A stretch of 64,000 nucleotides of DNA, from assembly GCF_003206065.1 (NCBI RefSeq), contig NZ_PZJQ01000004.1, positions 1-64,000 of the forward strand, given 5' to 3'. Of the stretch, positions 47,712 to 56,130 are shown piece after piece. The stretch comes from Salinicola halimionae (GTDB lineage: Bacteria > Pseudomonadota > Gammaproteobacteria > Pseudomonadales > Halomonadaceae). Both the position numbers and the translations under genes were made by a program. The first letter of the stretch is position 1. Every line of letters starts with the position of its first letter. The notes below the pieces were generated by a model. The model made no database searches and was not told the DNA's origin. It saw nothing but the letters and a program-made list of their open reading frames with translations.

Positions 47712-48515
47712 TCAGGCGTTGTAATGGAAGATGTATTCGAGCACGAACTTGGTGCCAAAGAATGCCAGCACCAGGACGGCGATCCCGGTCAGCGTCCAGC
47801 GCACCGCTTTCTGGCCGCGCCAGCCCAGGTAGTGATGCCCGGCTAGCAGCCCGGCAAAGATCAGCCATGCCAGCAGCGACAGGATGGTCTTATGAGCCAG
47901 ATGTTGGGCGAACAAATTGTCGAGGAAGACGAAGCCGCTGATGATGGCGACCGTCAACAGCAGCATGCCGCACCAGATCAGCTCGAACAGTAGCTGCTCC
48001 ATGCGGGTCAGCGGCGGCAGGACCTGAACGATGCCGCCGGTATGGCGACGTTTCAGAGCGTGGTGCTGAAAGCCCAGCAGCATCGCCTGAACGGCAGCGA
48101 TGGCGAGGAACGAAAACGCCGCGATCGAACTCAGGATATGGAAGTAGAGGCCGGGCGAGACGCCGGATTCGATCATTCGGCTCGGCATACCGACCACGCC
48201 GACGATGGTGATCGCCGCCAGCGGGAACACGCAGACGCCCGCATTGAGTACGGGTTTGACCAGGCTGGTCAGCAGCAGCAGAGCCACGACCAGCCAGCCG
48301 ACCAGCGCGGCGCTCTGGGTCAGCCCCAGGTGCAAGCCCTGGGGGCCGAGAATGGCCAGACCAACGATGAGGCTGTGGCAAGCCAGGGCGATCAGTCCGG
48401 CTCCGCGCACCCAGTTCGGACGTTCGGCGACGCGTCGGGCGAGACTCAGGCTTTGCCATGACCCGGCAGCGAGATAGCAGACAATGGCGACAAGGGCGAA
48501 AGGAAGCGCCGGCAT
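47712..48515 (-). CDS. ypjD: YpjD/CcsA-like inner membrane protein
   Basis: A 267-residue membrane protein with about eight hydrophobic segments, related to the CcsA/CcmC cytochrome c assembly family. Histidines in the SPGLYFHILSSIAAF and FAQHLAHKTILSL segments resemble haem-binding positions. E. coli ypjD occupies the same place, divergent from ffh. Cytochrome maturation is a family guess; the orthologue has no firm role. Confidence 0.9.
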   Translation of the reverse strand: MPALPFALVAIVCYLAAGSWQSLSLARRVAERPNWVRGAGLIALACHSLIVGLAILGPQGLHLGLTQSAALVGWLVVALLLLTSLVKPVLNAGVCVFPLAAITIVGVVGMPSRMIESGVSPGLYFHILSSIAAFSFLAIAAVQAMLLGFQHHALKRRHTGGIVQVLPPLTRMEQLLFELIWCGMLLLTVAIISGFVFLDNLFAQHLAHKTILSLLAWLIFAGLLAGHHYLGWRGQKAVRWTLTGIAVLVLAFFGTKFVLEYIFHYNA

Positions 48516-48829
48516 CGGTGTTTTAGCCTCGTGGGCGGTCTTCTAATGGCCGCCATGACGATGAAATGAGTTCAGGATGCAAATATGCTAGATGATAGGC
48601 AATCGCGTTTCGCCGCTACTATACCCAATCACCGCCACCTCGCCCAGCGATAGCCTCGTCCACGGCATCCTTGCACGGTCATATCCTTGCGCGGCGACTG
48701 GCTTGCACAAATTCGCCGCATGGAGCCGAGCGGCATCCATGCGTATAATATTCGCCACATTCCTTTTAGCGGCGCCACGAGCTTGTTTCGAGCATCGGTG
48801 GCGCCAGGCATCGTCGCCCGGAGCGTTCC
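48516..48829. other. Divergent ypjD-ffh control region
   Basis: The 314 bases hold no supported gene. A consensus -10 TATAAT at 48744-48749 faces ffh, but the -35 at ideal spacing (TGGAGC at 48721) is poor. No clear promoter was found for ypjD. Confidence 0.45.
48744..48749 (+). promoter_or_regulatory. -10 element of ffh
   Basis: A perfect TATAAT lies 81 bases before the ffh start. The -35 region is weak (TGGAGC, spacing 17), so this is a partial promoter match. Confidence 0.5.
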
Positions 48830-50263
48830 ATGTTCGAAAGTCTCTCCAATCGCCTCTCGCAGACGCTCAAGTCGATCACTGGCCAGGCGCGTCTGACCGA
48901 AGACAACATCAAGGACACCCTGCGCGAAGTGCGCCGGGCGCTACTGGAAGCGGATGTCGCGCTGCCGGTGGTCAAGGATTTCGTCGACCGTGTGCGCGAA
49001 CGTGCGGTCGGGCAGGAGGTTTCGAAAAGCCTCTCGCCAGGTCAGCAGTTCGTCAAAATCGTCCAGCAGGAGCTGGAGGCGATCATGGGGCAGGCCAACG
49101 AGGCGCTGACGCTTCGGGGTTCGCCTGCCGTGGTGCTGATGGCCGGTCTTCAGGGGGCGGGTAAGACGACCTCCGTCGCCAAGCTGGCCAAGTACCTGCG
49201 TGAGCGCGAGAACAAGAAAGTACTGGTGGTGTCTGCCGACGTCTACCGCCCCGCAGCCATCGATCAGCTCGAGACGCTAGCCAAAGAAGTCGAGGTCGAT
49301 TTCTTCCCGTCGACCAGCGCCCAGCAGCCGGTGGCGATCGCCGAGGCAGCCATCAAGCATGCCAAGATCCAGTTCCACGATGTGGTGATCGTCGATACCG
49401 CCGGCCGGTTGGCGGTGGACGAGGCGATGATGGCGGAAATCCAGGCGCTGAACCAGGCGCTTCAGCCGCAGGAGACGCTGTTCGTCGTCGACGCCATGAC
49501 CGGTCAGGATGCCGCCAATACGGCCAAGGCTTTCCACGACGCCCTGCCGCTGACCGGGGTCATCCTGACCAAGGCAGACGGTGATGCGCGCGGAGGCGCT
49601 GCGTTATCGGTTCGTCATATCACCGGCAAGCCGATCAAGTTCATGGGGGTGGGCGAGAAAGTCGATGCCCTCGAACCTTTCCACCCCGATCGCGTGGCCT
49701 CGCGGATTCTTGGTATGGGCGACATGCTGTCGCTGATCGAGGAAGCCGAGCGCAACGTCGACAAGAGCAAGGCCGAGCGCCTGGCCAAGAAGGTCAAGAA
49801 GGGCCAGGGGTTCGATCTCGAAGACTTCCGCGATCAGCTCCAGCAGCTCAAGAAGATGGGTGGCATGGGCGGGTTGATGTCCAAGATGCCGGGCATGGGG
49901 CAGATGGCGGACATGGCACAGAACAAGGGTGCCGAGCAGGAGTTCGGCAAGCTCGAGACGCTGATCAATTCGATGACGCCCCAGGAGCGCCGCAAGCCCG
50001 AGATTATCAATGGCTCGCGCAAGCGCCGCATCGCCACCGGCGCCGGTCTACAGGTGCCGGATCTCAACCGTCTGCTCAAGCAGCACAAGCAGATGCAGAA
50101 GATGATGAAGAAAGCCGGGCAGAAGGGCGGCATGCAGAAAATGATGCGCGGAATGTCCGGCATGATGGGCGGTGGTGGTCCCGGCGGCCCAGGTGGGCCC
50201 GGGGGCATGGGCGGCCCCGGCGGAATGGGGGGTATGGGAGGCGGTGGTTTCCCCCGCCGCTGA
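48830..50263 (+). CDS. ffh: Signal recognition particle protein Ffh
   Basis: A 477-residue GTPase that, with SRP RNA, targets nascent membrane proteins. The N domain is followed by the G domain (GLQGAGKTT at 106-114, DTAGR, TKADG) and a Met-rich M domain (QMQKMMKKAGQKGGMQKMM) for signal sequences. The C-terminus carries a 40-residue Gly/Met/Pro tail ending GGGGFPRR, longer and more repetitive than in E. coli (453). The operon rpsP-rimM-trmD-rplS follows as in E. coli. Confidence 0.97.
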   Translation: MFESLSNRLSQTLKSITGQARLTEDNIKDTLREVRRALLEADVALPVVKDFVDRVRERAVGQEVSKSLSPGQQFVKIVQQELEAIMGQANEALTLRGSPAVVLMAGLQGAGKTTSVAKLAKYLRERENKKVLVVSADVYRPAAIDQLETLAKEVEVDFFPSTSAQQPVAIAEAAIKHAKIQFHDVVIVDTAGRLAVDEAMMAEIQALNQALQPQETLFVVDAMTGQDAANTAKAFHDALPLTGVILTKADGDARGGAALSVRHITGKPIKFMGVGEKVDALEPFHPDRVASRILGMGDMLSLIEEAERNVDKSKAERLAKKVKKGQGFDLEDFRDQLQQLKKMGGMGGLMSKMPGMGQMADMAQNKGAEQEFGKLETLINSMTPQERRKPEIINGSRKRRIATGAGLQVPDLNRLLKQHKQMQKMMKKAGQKGGMQKMMRGMSGMMGGGGPGGPGGPGGMGGPGGMGGMGGGGFPRR

Positions 50264-50317
50264 GGCATGCGCTGGGATCGGGATCGACGCTTCCACCGAT
50301 CTCAACAAAAGGTTCCC

Positions 50318-50334
50318 AAGGCGCGGCCTTTTCC
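50318..50334 (+). terminator. Weak terminator after ffh
   Basis: AAGGC and GCCTT pair around a 3-base loop and run into TTTT (50329-50332). The 5-bp stem is short; a TAGAAT just beyond could be the rpsP -10. Confidence 0.35.
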
Positions 50335-50425
50335 GTAGAATGCTGCGTCTTCGTCTCGGGCTAGTGTTCGAGAAGACTTGATTTCGTGGCGTAACGATTA
50401 ACTTAACCGAAGGATTATCAACGCA

Positions 50426-50677
50426 ATGGTAACCATTCGTCTGGCACGTGGTGGCGCCAAGAAGCGTCCCTTCTATCACCTGACCGTTAGCGACTCTCGC
50501 GTCGCACGCGACGGCCGCTTCATCGAGCGCGTCGGCTTCTTCAACCCGGTCGCTCGCGGCCAGGAAGAGCGTCTGCGCGTCGATCTGGATCGCGTTACAC
50601 ACTGGCAGTCCCAGGGTGCGCAGGTCTCCGAGCGCGTCGCCGAGCTGGTAAAAGAAGCTCGCAAGGCTCAGGCCTGA
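50426..50677 (+). CDS. rpsP: Ribosomal protein S16 (bS16)
   Basis: An 83-residue small-subunit protein, full length, with [19 protein letters not shown] at the start and the typical GFFNP segment. GAAGGA precedes the ATG. It opens the rpsP-rimM-trmD-rplS operon. Confidence 0.98.
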   Translation: MVTIRLARGGAKKRPFYHLTVSDSRVARDGRFIERVGFFNPVARGQEERLRVDLDRVTHWQSQGAQVSERVAELVKEARKAQA

Positions 50678-50688
50678 GTTCGATCGTC

Positions 50689-51333
50689 ATGTCGCAAGCG
50701 TCTCGCGAGCCTGGTCAGGACAAATCCGGTCAAGACAGACCCAATCGGGACAACTCCACGCAGGACGAGTCCACGTCGGGTAATGCCAAGCAGGATGAGT
50801 CCAGGCAGGGTGGAGAGACGCAGCATGTGGTGCTGGGGCGTCTGACCAGTCCACACGGCGTGAAAGGTTGGCTCAAGGTCTATTCGTACTCCAGTCCGGC
50901 AGAGGGCATCTTCGACTACCCGACATGGGTTCTGTCGACGCACGGTAAGCGCCAGTCGCGGCGCCTGCTCGATGCGCGTCCTCAGGGCAAGGGGCTGGTG
51001 GTGCGGCTGGAAGGAATTGACACGCGAGAGCTGGCCGAGCAGTTGGCTGGCGCCGATGTGTTGATGGAAAAGACCGCGCTACCCGAACTGGATAGCGGCG
51101 AGTACTACTGGCATCAGTTGGAAGGTCTCGATGTCTCGACCCGTGACGGCGTCAAGCTGGGACGTGTCGATCATCTGTTCGAAACCGGTGCCAACGATGT
51201 CCTGGTGATCAGGCCCTCGGAAGGTAGTCTCGACGATCGTGAACGCCTCTTGCCGTTTTTACCCGACGACGTCATCGTCCAGGTAGATCTCGGCGCGCGG
51301 TCGATGATCGTGGAGTGGGATCCGTCCTTCTGA
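50689..51333 (+). CDS. rimM: Ribosome maturation factor RimM
   Basis: A 214-residue 30S assembly factor with an N-terminal domain ([20 protein letters not shown]) and a C-terminal PRC-barrel ([11 protein letters not shown]). The listed start adds about 45 polar residues rich in Gln, Ser, Asp and Gly before the conserved part; E. coli RimM (182) has about 10. The extension DNA contains a near-repeat of CAGGACGAGTCCA. An in-frame GTG at 50827 with TGGAGAG nine bases upstream could be the true start, which would remove the extension. It lies 11 bases after rpsP. Confidence 0.92.
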   Translation: MSQASREPGQDKSGQDRPNRDNSTQDESTSGNAKQDESRQGGETQHVVLGRLTSPHGVKGWLKVYSYSSPAEGIFDYPTWVLSTHGKRQSRRLLDARPQGKGLVVRLEGIDTRELAEQLAGADVLMEKTALPELDSGEYYWHQLEGLDVSTRDGVKLGRVDHLFETGANDVLVIRPSEGSLDDRERLLPFLPDDVIVQVDLGARSMIVEWDPSF

Positions 51334-51380
51334 CCTCGGGCATCGAGATTTCAGCGGCCGGGGGCGAGGAGAAGCGTACC

Positions 51381-52160
51381 GTGTGGATTGGTGTCGTCTC
51401 CCTGTTTCCGGAGATGTTCGAGGCCATTACCCGGCATGGCGTTACCGGCCGCGCCGTGGAGCGCGGATTACTGGAAATGGCTTTCTGGAATCCCCGCGAC
51501 TACGCCACGGATCGACATCGCACCGTTGACGATCGCCCCTATGGCGGCGGCCCCGGCATGTTGATGAAAGTCGATACGTTGCGCGGTGCGTTGGCCGATG
51601 CGCGAGCTGGCGCCGAGGCGGCCGGCTACCGGCCTCGCGTGATCTATCTCTCGCCCCAGGGGCGCAAGCTGGATCAGGCCGGGGTTCGGGAACTGGCATC
51701 GCGTGATGGTCTGATCGTCGTGGCGGGGCGTTACGAAGGTATCGACGAGCGTGTGGTTGACGCCGATATCGATGAAGAGTGGTCGATCGGCGATTACGTG
51801 CTCAGCGGCGGCGAGCTGCCGGCTATGGTGATGATCGATGCGCTGGCTCGCGAAGTGCCGGGCGTGCTGGGACATGAGGCGTCGGCCAGCGAAGATTCGT
51901 TCGCCGATGGCCTGCTGGATTGCCCGCACTATACGCGGCCCGAAGTGATTGATGGTCACCGAGTGCCGGACGTTTTGCTCAGCGGCAATCACGAGTGGAT
52001 TCGCCGCTGGCGACTGAAGCAATCTCTCGGGCGCACCTGGCTCAGGCGCCCGGATCTGTTGGAAAGCCGAACGTTGGATCGCGAACAGCGTCAGCTGCTC
52101 GATGAATTCATCGATGAACACGTCGCGGAAAGCACTGCCTCCCGCGACGGCGGTGCATGA
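51381..52160 (+). CDS. trmD: tRNA (guanine37-N1)-methyltransferase
   Basis: A 259-residue SPOUT methyltransferase making m1G37 in tRNAs to prevent frameshifting. The trefoil-knot segments [20 protein letters not shown] and [11 protein letters not shown] bind SAM. The start is GTG at 51381 behind GAGGAGAAG, giving [16 protein letters not shown]. The upstream frame that overlaps rimM is not TrmD-like. Length matches E. coli (255). Confidence 0.97.
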   Translation: MWIGVVSLFPEMFEAITRHGVTGRAVERGLLEMAFWNPRDYATDRHRTVDDRPYGGGPGMLMKVDTLRGALADARAGAEAAGYRPRVIYLSPQGRKLDQAGVRELASRDGLIVVAGRYEGIDERVVDADIDEEWSIGDYVLSGGELPAMVMIDALAREVPGVLGHEASASEDSFADGLLDCPHYTRPEVIDGHRVPDVLLSGNHEWIRRWRLKQSLGRTWLRRPDLLESRTLDREQRQLLDEFIDEHVAESTASRDGGA

Positions 52161-52281
52161 GGCGCGATCGAATCGGCCTGTATGCGTCACCCACGAGTCC
52201 GATTCCGCCCCGACCCTCTTTTGGCGGGCGCCGGGATCACGAAACGTCCTTCAGGGATGTTTTTCAAACGAGGAGCAAGAC

Positions 52282-52638
52282 ATGAGTAGCAAGAGCAAGG
52301 TGATCCAGGCGCTCGAGAACGAGCAGATGAGCAAGGAAATCCCGGCGTTCGCGCCCGGCGATACCATCATCGTCCAGGTCAAGGTGGTGGAAGGGACTCG
52401 TGAGCGTCTGCAGGCTTTCGAAGGCGTCGTTATTGGCAAGCGTAACCGCGGCCTCAACTCCGCTTTCACCGTGCGCAAAATCTCCCACGGTGTCGGCGTC
52501 GAGCGTACGTTCCAGACTTACAGCCCGCTGGTGGCCGGTATCGAAGTCAAGCGTCGCGGTGACGTGCGTCAGGCCAAGCTTTACTATCTGCGTGAGCGTA
52601 GCGGCAAGTCTGCGCGGATCAAGGAAAAGCTGGGCTGA
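52282..52638 (+). CDS. rplS: Ribosomal protein L19 (bL19)
   Basis: A 118-residue large-subunit protein at the 30S-50S interface. The ATG at 52282 follows GAGGAG and gives [32 protein letters not shown] and [20 protein letters not shown] are typical. It is the last gene of the operon, 121 bases after trmD, and a strong hairpin follows. Confidence 0.98.
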   Translation: MSSKSKVIQALENEQMSKEIPAFAPGDTIIVQVKVVEGTRERLQAFEGVVIGKRNRGLNSAFTVRKISHGVGVERTFQTYSPLVAGIEVKRRGDVRQAKLYYLRERSGKSARIKEKLG

Positions 52639-52700
52639 TCAGCGCACGGCGCTGATCCACGCGCTCCTGCTTTTGACGGAGCGTGCCTGGCAGGACCAAC

Positions 52701-52736
52701 GGAAACCCCGCGAGCCACTCGGCTCGCGGGGTTTCC
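52701..52736 (+). terminator. Terminator of the rpsP-rplS operon
   Basis: A 16-bp perfect stem (52701-52716 with 52721-52736, GGAAACCCCGCGAGCC) with a 4-base loop. The following T run is poor, but the stem is the strongest in the window. Confidence 0.75.
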
Positions 52737-52805
52737 GCGTTATGATGGCACTCTTTTTTTATAGTCATCCTTCTTCTTGTTCAGTCACTTTCGTCCGGGA
52801 GCCGC

Positions 52806-53693
52806 ATGAACGATCACGACCGACGCGATGCCTTCCTTGATGCGCTGTGGTTGGAGCGCGGTGTCAGCGAGCATACGCTGAGTGCTTATCGCCATGATCT
52901 GACTGCATGGATCGCTTATCTCGACGAGCAAGACGAGCGGCTACTGGCACCGGGTGACACGACACTGAGCGACTTCGTCGAGGTCTGCCGCGAGCGCTAC
53001 CATGCACGCTCCATCGCCCGTCAGCTCTCCTGCCTGCGTCGTTTCTATCGCTGGGCGCTGGCCGAAAGTCTGATGGATTACGATCCATTGGCGGAAGTTC
53101 GGCCACCCCGAGTGCGCCCAGGGTTGCCGTCGACGCTCGAGGAGCACGACGTCGATCGGCTGCTGACCGCGCCGGACGTCGAGACTGCACTGGGCCTACG
53201 CGATCGCGCCATGCTGGAAGTGCTCTATGCCTGTGGGCTGCGGGTCACGGAGCTGGTGGAGCTGACCGTGGCGGCGGTCAATCTGCGCCAGGGCGTGGTA
53301 CTGGTGCGCGGCAAGGGCGACAAGGAGCGCCTGGTGCCTTTGGGTGAGGAGGCGCTGGCGTGGGTCGAGCGCTATCTGCGCCAGGGTCGTAACGAGCTGA
53401 TGCATGATATCCGTCAGCCACCGCTGTTTCCGGGGCGTCATGATGGTTTCATGACTCGACAGACTTTTTGGTACCGTCTCAAGCATTACGCCCAGCTCGC
53501 CGCTATCGACAAACCGCTTTCGCCACATACGCTGCGTCACGCTTTCGCGACACATTTATTGAATCATGGGGCCAATTTGCGTGTCGTACAGTTGCTGCTG
53601 GGTCACAGTGATCTATCGACCACGCAGATCTATACCCACGTGGCCCAGGCGCGCCTGGAAGCGCTGCACGCACAACATCATCCAAGAGGTTGA
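52806..53693 (+). CDS. xerD: Site-specific tyrosine recombinase XerD
   Basis: A 295-residue recombinase that, with XerC, resolves chromosome dimers at dif. The N-terminal core-binding domain (LERGVSEHTLSAYRHDLTAW) is followed by the catalytic domain with Arg (YACGLRVTELVEL), HxxR (SPHTLRHAFATHL), the second His (LLGHSDLSTTQIY) and the nucleophile Tyr at about 276. Placement before dsbC and hom is that of Pseudomonas xerD. No dif site is near. It is housekeeping, not a mobile-element integrase. Confidence 0.95.
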   Translation: MNDHDRRDAFLDALWLERGVSEHTLSAYRHDLTAWIAYLDEQDERLLAPGDTTLSDFVEVCRERYHARSIARQLSCLRRFYRWALAESLMDYDPLAEVRPPRVRPGLPSTLEEHDVDRLLTAPDVETALGLRDRAMLEVLYACGLRVTELVELTVAAVNLRQGVVLVRGKGDKERLVPLGEEALAWVERYLRQGRNELMHDIRQPPLFPGRHDGFMTRQTFWYRLKHYAQLAAIDKPLSPHTLRHAFATHLLNHGANLRVVQLLLGHSDLSTTQIYTHVAQARLEALHAQHHPRG

Positions 53694-53695
53694 AC

Positions 53696-54454
53696 ATGAG
53701 AAGTCGTTTACTGCCCGCATTCGCCCTGGTGGGGCTTTCCTTGGCATCCGCCCTGGCATCGAGCGCATTTGCCGAGCCGCCGGCCGATCTGGCCGACAAG
53801 CTCAACGCGCATAGCGGACAGCCGCTCCCGATCGAGGCCATCGACGATTCGCCGGTCCCGGGGCTGTATGAAGTACGTCTGCGCGGCGGCAATACGCTCT
53901 ATTCGGACGCAGAAGGGCAGTACATGATCGTCGGCGATCTTTATCAGAACGCCGACGATGGAATGATTAATCTCACCGAGCAGGCGGCCAACGAGCGCCG
54001 CCGGGCGCTGGTCGACGCCGTGCCCGAGGACGAGCGCGTGATCTACAAGCCTGCCGGAGAGGTCAAGGCCAGGCTCACCGTGTTCACCGATCCGACCTGT
54101 CCTTACTGCCACAAGCTGCACGCCGAGATGACCCAGCTCAACGACATGGGGATCGAGGTCGATTATCTGGCCTTTCCTCGCATGGGCCCCAACTCGGATG
54201 CGGCGAGACAGTTGGCCGAGGTCTGGTGCGCCGACAACCGCTCCGAGGCGATGAGCGCGGCGTTCCGCGGCGACAGCGTGGAGACCGCCGCTAGCTGCGA
54301 AGCACCGATTGCGTCCCAGTATCGGTTGGGGGTCGAATCGGGTATTCAGGGGACGCCTGCAATCATCTTTCCCGACGGCAAAATGGTGCCGGGCTACCTG
54401 CCGGCAAAACGTCTGGCGACGATGCTGGGCATCAACGCCGGTGGCGATAGCTGA
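53696..54454 (+). CDS. dsbC: Periplasmic disulfide isomerase DsbC
   Basis: A 252-residue DsbC/DsbG-type isomerase. The signal peptide ends near SSAFA (26), an N-terminal dimerisation domain follows, then a thioredoxin fold with CPYC at 135-138 and a second cysteine pair in CADNRSEAM and ETAASCEA. It reshuffles wrong disulfides and is kept reduced by DsbD. The ATG at 53696 lies just after the xerD stop with AGAGG upstream. The order xerD-dsbC-hom is as in Pseudomonas. Confidence 0.95.
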   Translation: MRSRLLPAFALVGLSLASALASSAFAEPPADLADKLNAHSGQPLPIEAIDDSPVPGLYEVRLRGGNTLYSDAEGQYMIVGDLYQNADDGMINLTEQAANERRRALVDAVPEDERVIYKPAGEVKARLTVFTDPTCPYCHKLHAEMTQLNDMGIEVDYLAFPRMGPNSDAARQLAEVWCADNRSEAMSAAFRGDSVETAASCEAPIASQYRLGVESGIQGTPAIIFPDGKMVPGYLPAKRLATMLGINAGGDS

Positions 54455-54464
54455 CGCTGGCGGT

Positions 54465-54505
54465 GAAACCCCCGGGGTCAGCTTGACAAGGGGGCCTGGG
54501 GTTTC
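54465..54505 (+). terminator. Stem-loop after dsbC
   Basis: GAAACCCC (54465-54472) pairs with GGGGTTTC (54498-54505) around a GC-rich loop. It may end dsbC or form part of the hom leader. The T run is short. Confidence 0.4.
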
Positions 54506-54511
54506 TACCGT
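54483..54511 (+). promoter_or_regulatory. Promoter candidate for hom
   Basis: A perfect -35 TTGACA (54483-54488) is followed after 17 bases by TACCGT (54506-54511), a weak -10 with the key first, second and last positions right. It lies about 120 bases before hom. Confidence 0.4.
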
Positions 54512-54633
54512 GACCGCCCTTCAGGGCACTTTGTGCATCAAGATCGAGACAGCAAAGAGTCTGGTGCCGTAACTGCGGTTACCGCTCCGGAGGGTGATGC
54601 GGCGAGCACATATCAGTAGGGGAGAGCGACATC

Positions 54634-55950
54634 TTGGATCCGGTGAGAGTGGGTATCTGCGGGCTTGGCACCGTGGGCAGTGGCACCTTTGACGTCCTGA
54701 CGCGCAACGCCGATGAAATTGCCCGGCGCGCGGGCAGGCCCATCGTCATCGAGCAGGTCGGCGCCCGTCGTGACAACCCCGACTGCGACACCTCCGGCGT
54801 CAATGTGACACGCGATATCTTCGAGGTCGCACGCAATCCCGATATCGATGTGCTGGTCGAACTGATCGGTGGCTACGACGTTGCCCGCGAACTGGTGATG
54901 ACCGCGATCGAGCATGGCAAGCACGTGGTCACCGCCAACAAGGCGCTGATCGCCGTCTACGGCAACGAGATTTTTCATGCCGCCCATAAAAAGGGTGTCA
55001 TCGTGGCCTTCGAGGCCGCCGTGGCGGGTGGCATTCCGGTGATCAAGTCACTGCGCGAAGGCCTCGGAGCTAATCGTATTCAATGGCTGGCCGGTATCAT
55101 CAACGGCACTGGCAACTACATCCTCACCCATATGCGCGACGAAGGGCGGGCTTTCGATGATGTGCTCGCCGAAGCTCAGGCGCTGGGCTACGCCGAGGCC
55201 GATCCGACCTTCGACGTCGAAGGGATCGATGCCGCGCACAAGCTGACGATCCTGGCGTCCATCGCCTACGGCGTGCCGCTGCAGTTCGATCGCGCCTATA
55301 CCGAGGGTATCGCGCGTATTACCGCCGATGATGTCGAACAGGCCGACAACCTCGGCTATACCATCAAGCATCTGGGTATCACGCGGCGTGGCGACAACGG
55401 CATCGAACTGCGCGTTCACCCGACGTTGATCCCCAAAGAGCGATTGCTGGCCAATGTGCATGGCGTCAAGAATGCCATCGCCGTGATGGGCGATGCCGTC
55501 GGGCCGACGCTCTATTATGGTGCCGGCGCCGGTGCCGAACCCACGGCGTCGGCGGTGGTCGCCGACCTGCTGGACGTAGCGCGCGATATCACCACGGCGC
55601 ATCGCTATCGCGTGCCGTATCTTGCCTTCAGCGGCGTCAACGACGAAGTCAACGCGCTGCCGATTCTGCCGATGGAAGAGATCGTCACGGCTTACTATCT
55701 GCGTCTGCTGGCGGTGGATCGTCCGGGCGTACTCGCGCGGGTCGCGACGATTCTCGCCGAGCAGGGCATCTCGATAGAGGCCATCATCCAGAAAGAGGCC
55801 ACCGAAGGTGAGCTGGTGCCGATTATCCTGCTGACCCATCGCACCCGCGAACAGCATATGAACGATGCGATCCGTCAGTTGGAATCGTTGGCCGATATCG
55901 CCGGTCCGGTGACGCGGATTAGGGTAGAGTCGCTGGACGAACAGGAATAA
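54634..55950 (+). CDS. hom: Homoserine dehydrogenase
   Basis: A 438-residue monofunctional enzyme reducing aspartate semialdehyde to homoserine with NAD(P)H, for threonine and methionine. The nucleotide site is GICGLGTVGSGTFDVL, the catalytic region NGTGNYILTHM, and the C-terminal ACT domain (LLAVDRPGVLARVATILAEQGI) gives feedback control by threonine. The start is TTG at 54634 behind GGGGAGAG; no better codon is in reach. It precedes thrC as in Pseudomonas. Confidence 0.96.
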   Translation: MDPVRVGICGLGTVGSGTFDVLTRNADEIARRAGRPIVIEQVGARRDNPDCDTSGVNVTRDIFEVARNPDIDVLVELIGGYDVARELVMTAIEHGKHVVTANKALIAVYGNEIFHAAHKKGVIVAFEAAVAGGIPVIKSLREGLGANRIQWLAGIINGTGNYILTHMRDEGRAFDDVLAEAQALGYAEADPTFDVEGIDAAHKLTILASIAYGVPLQFDRAYTEGIARITADDVEQADNLGYTIKHLGITRRGDNGIELRVHPTLIPKERLLANVHGVKNAIAVMGDAVGPTLYYGAGAGAEPTASAVVADLLDVARDITTAHRYRVPYLAFSGVNDEVNALPILPMEEIVTAYYLRLLAVDRPGVLARVATILAEQGISIEAIIQKEATEGELVPIILLTHRTREQHMNDAIRQLESLADIAGPVTRIRVESLDEQE

Positions 55951-55998
55951 GTCACCCCGAATCCGGGGCTGCGCTCGACCACGCGTCGTTGAAACGTG

Positions 55999-56062
55999 GC
56001 TTGGACTGCTCATTTACCTCGGTAAACTCCGCGTCCGCGCCGCGTTTCGCCTAGCCTGGCCA
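55999..56062. repeat. Possible dispersed intergenic element between hom and thrC
   Basis: The 180-base hom-thrC gap holds a palindrome TTTACCTCGGTAAA (56013-56026) inside a GC-rich context that is not part of either gene. I recall similar GCTCATTTACC...GGTAAACTCCGC sequences recurring in proteobacterial genomes, but cannot verify that here. No second copy was seen in the window. Confidence 0.4.
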
Positions 56063-56130
56063 TCGCTCGCCTCCGCCTTCGGCGCGACTTACAGTATGGG
56101 CTAGCAGCTCACGACCGAGTGGAAACCAAG

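Noticed and set aside
52806-53693. XerD as an integrase of a mobile element
   Set aside because: Length, motifs and position between rplS and dsbC are those of housekeeping XerD; no attachment sites or cargo are seen.
54455-54633. A threonine leader peptide or attenuator before hom
   Set aside because: No short ORF rich in Thr or Ile codons and no clear antiterminator-terminator pair could be found.
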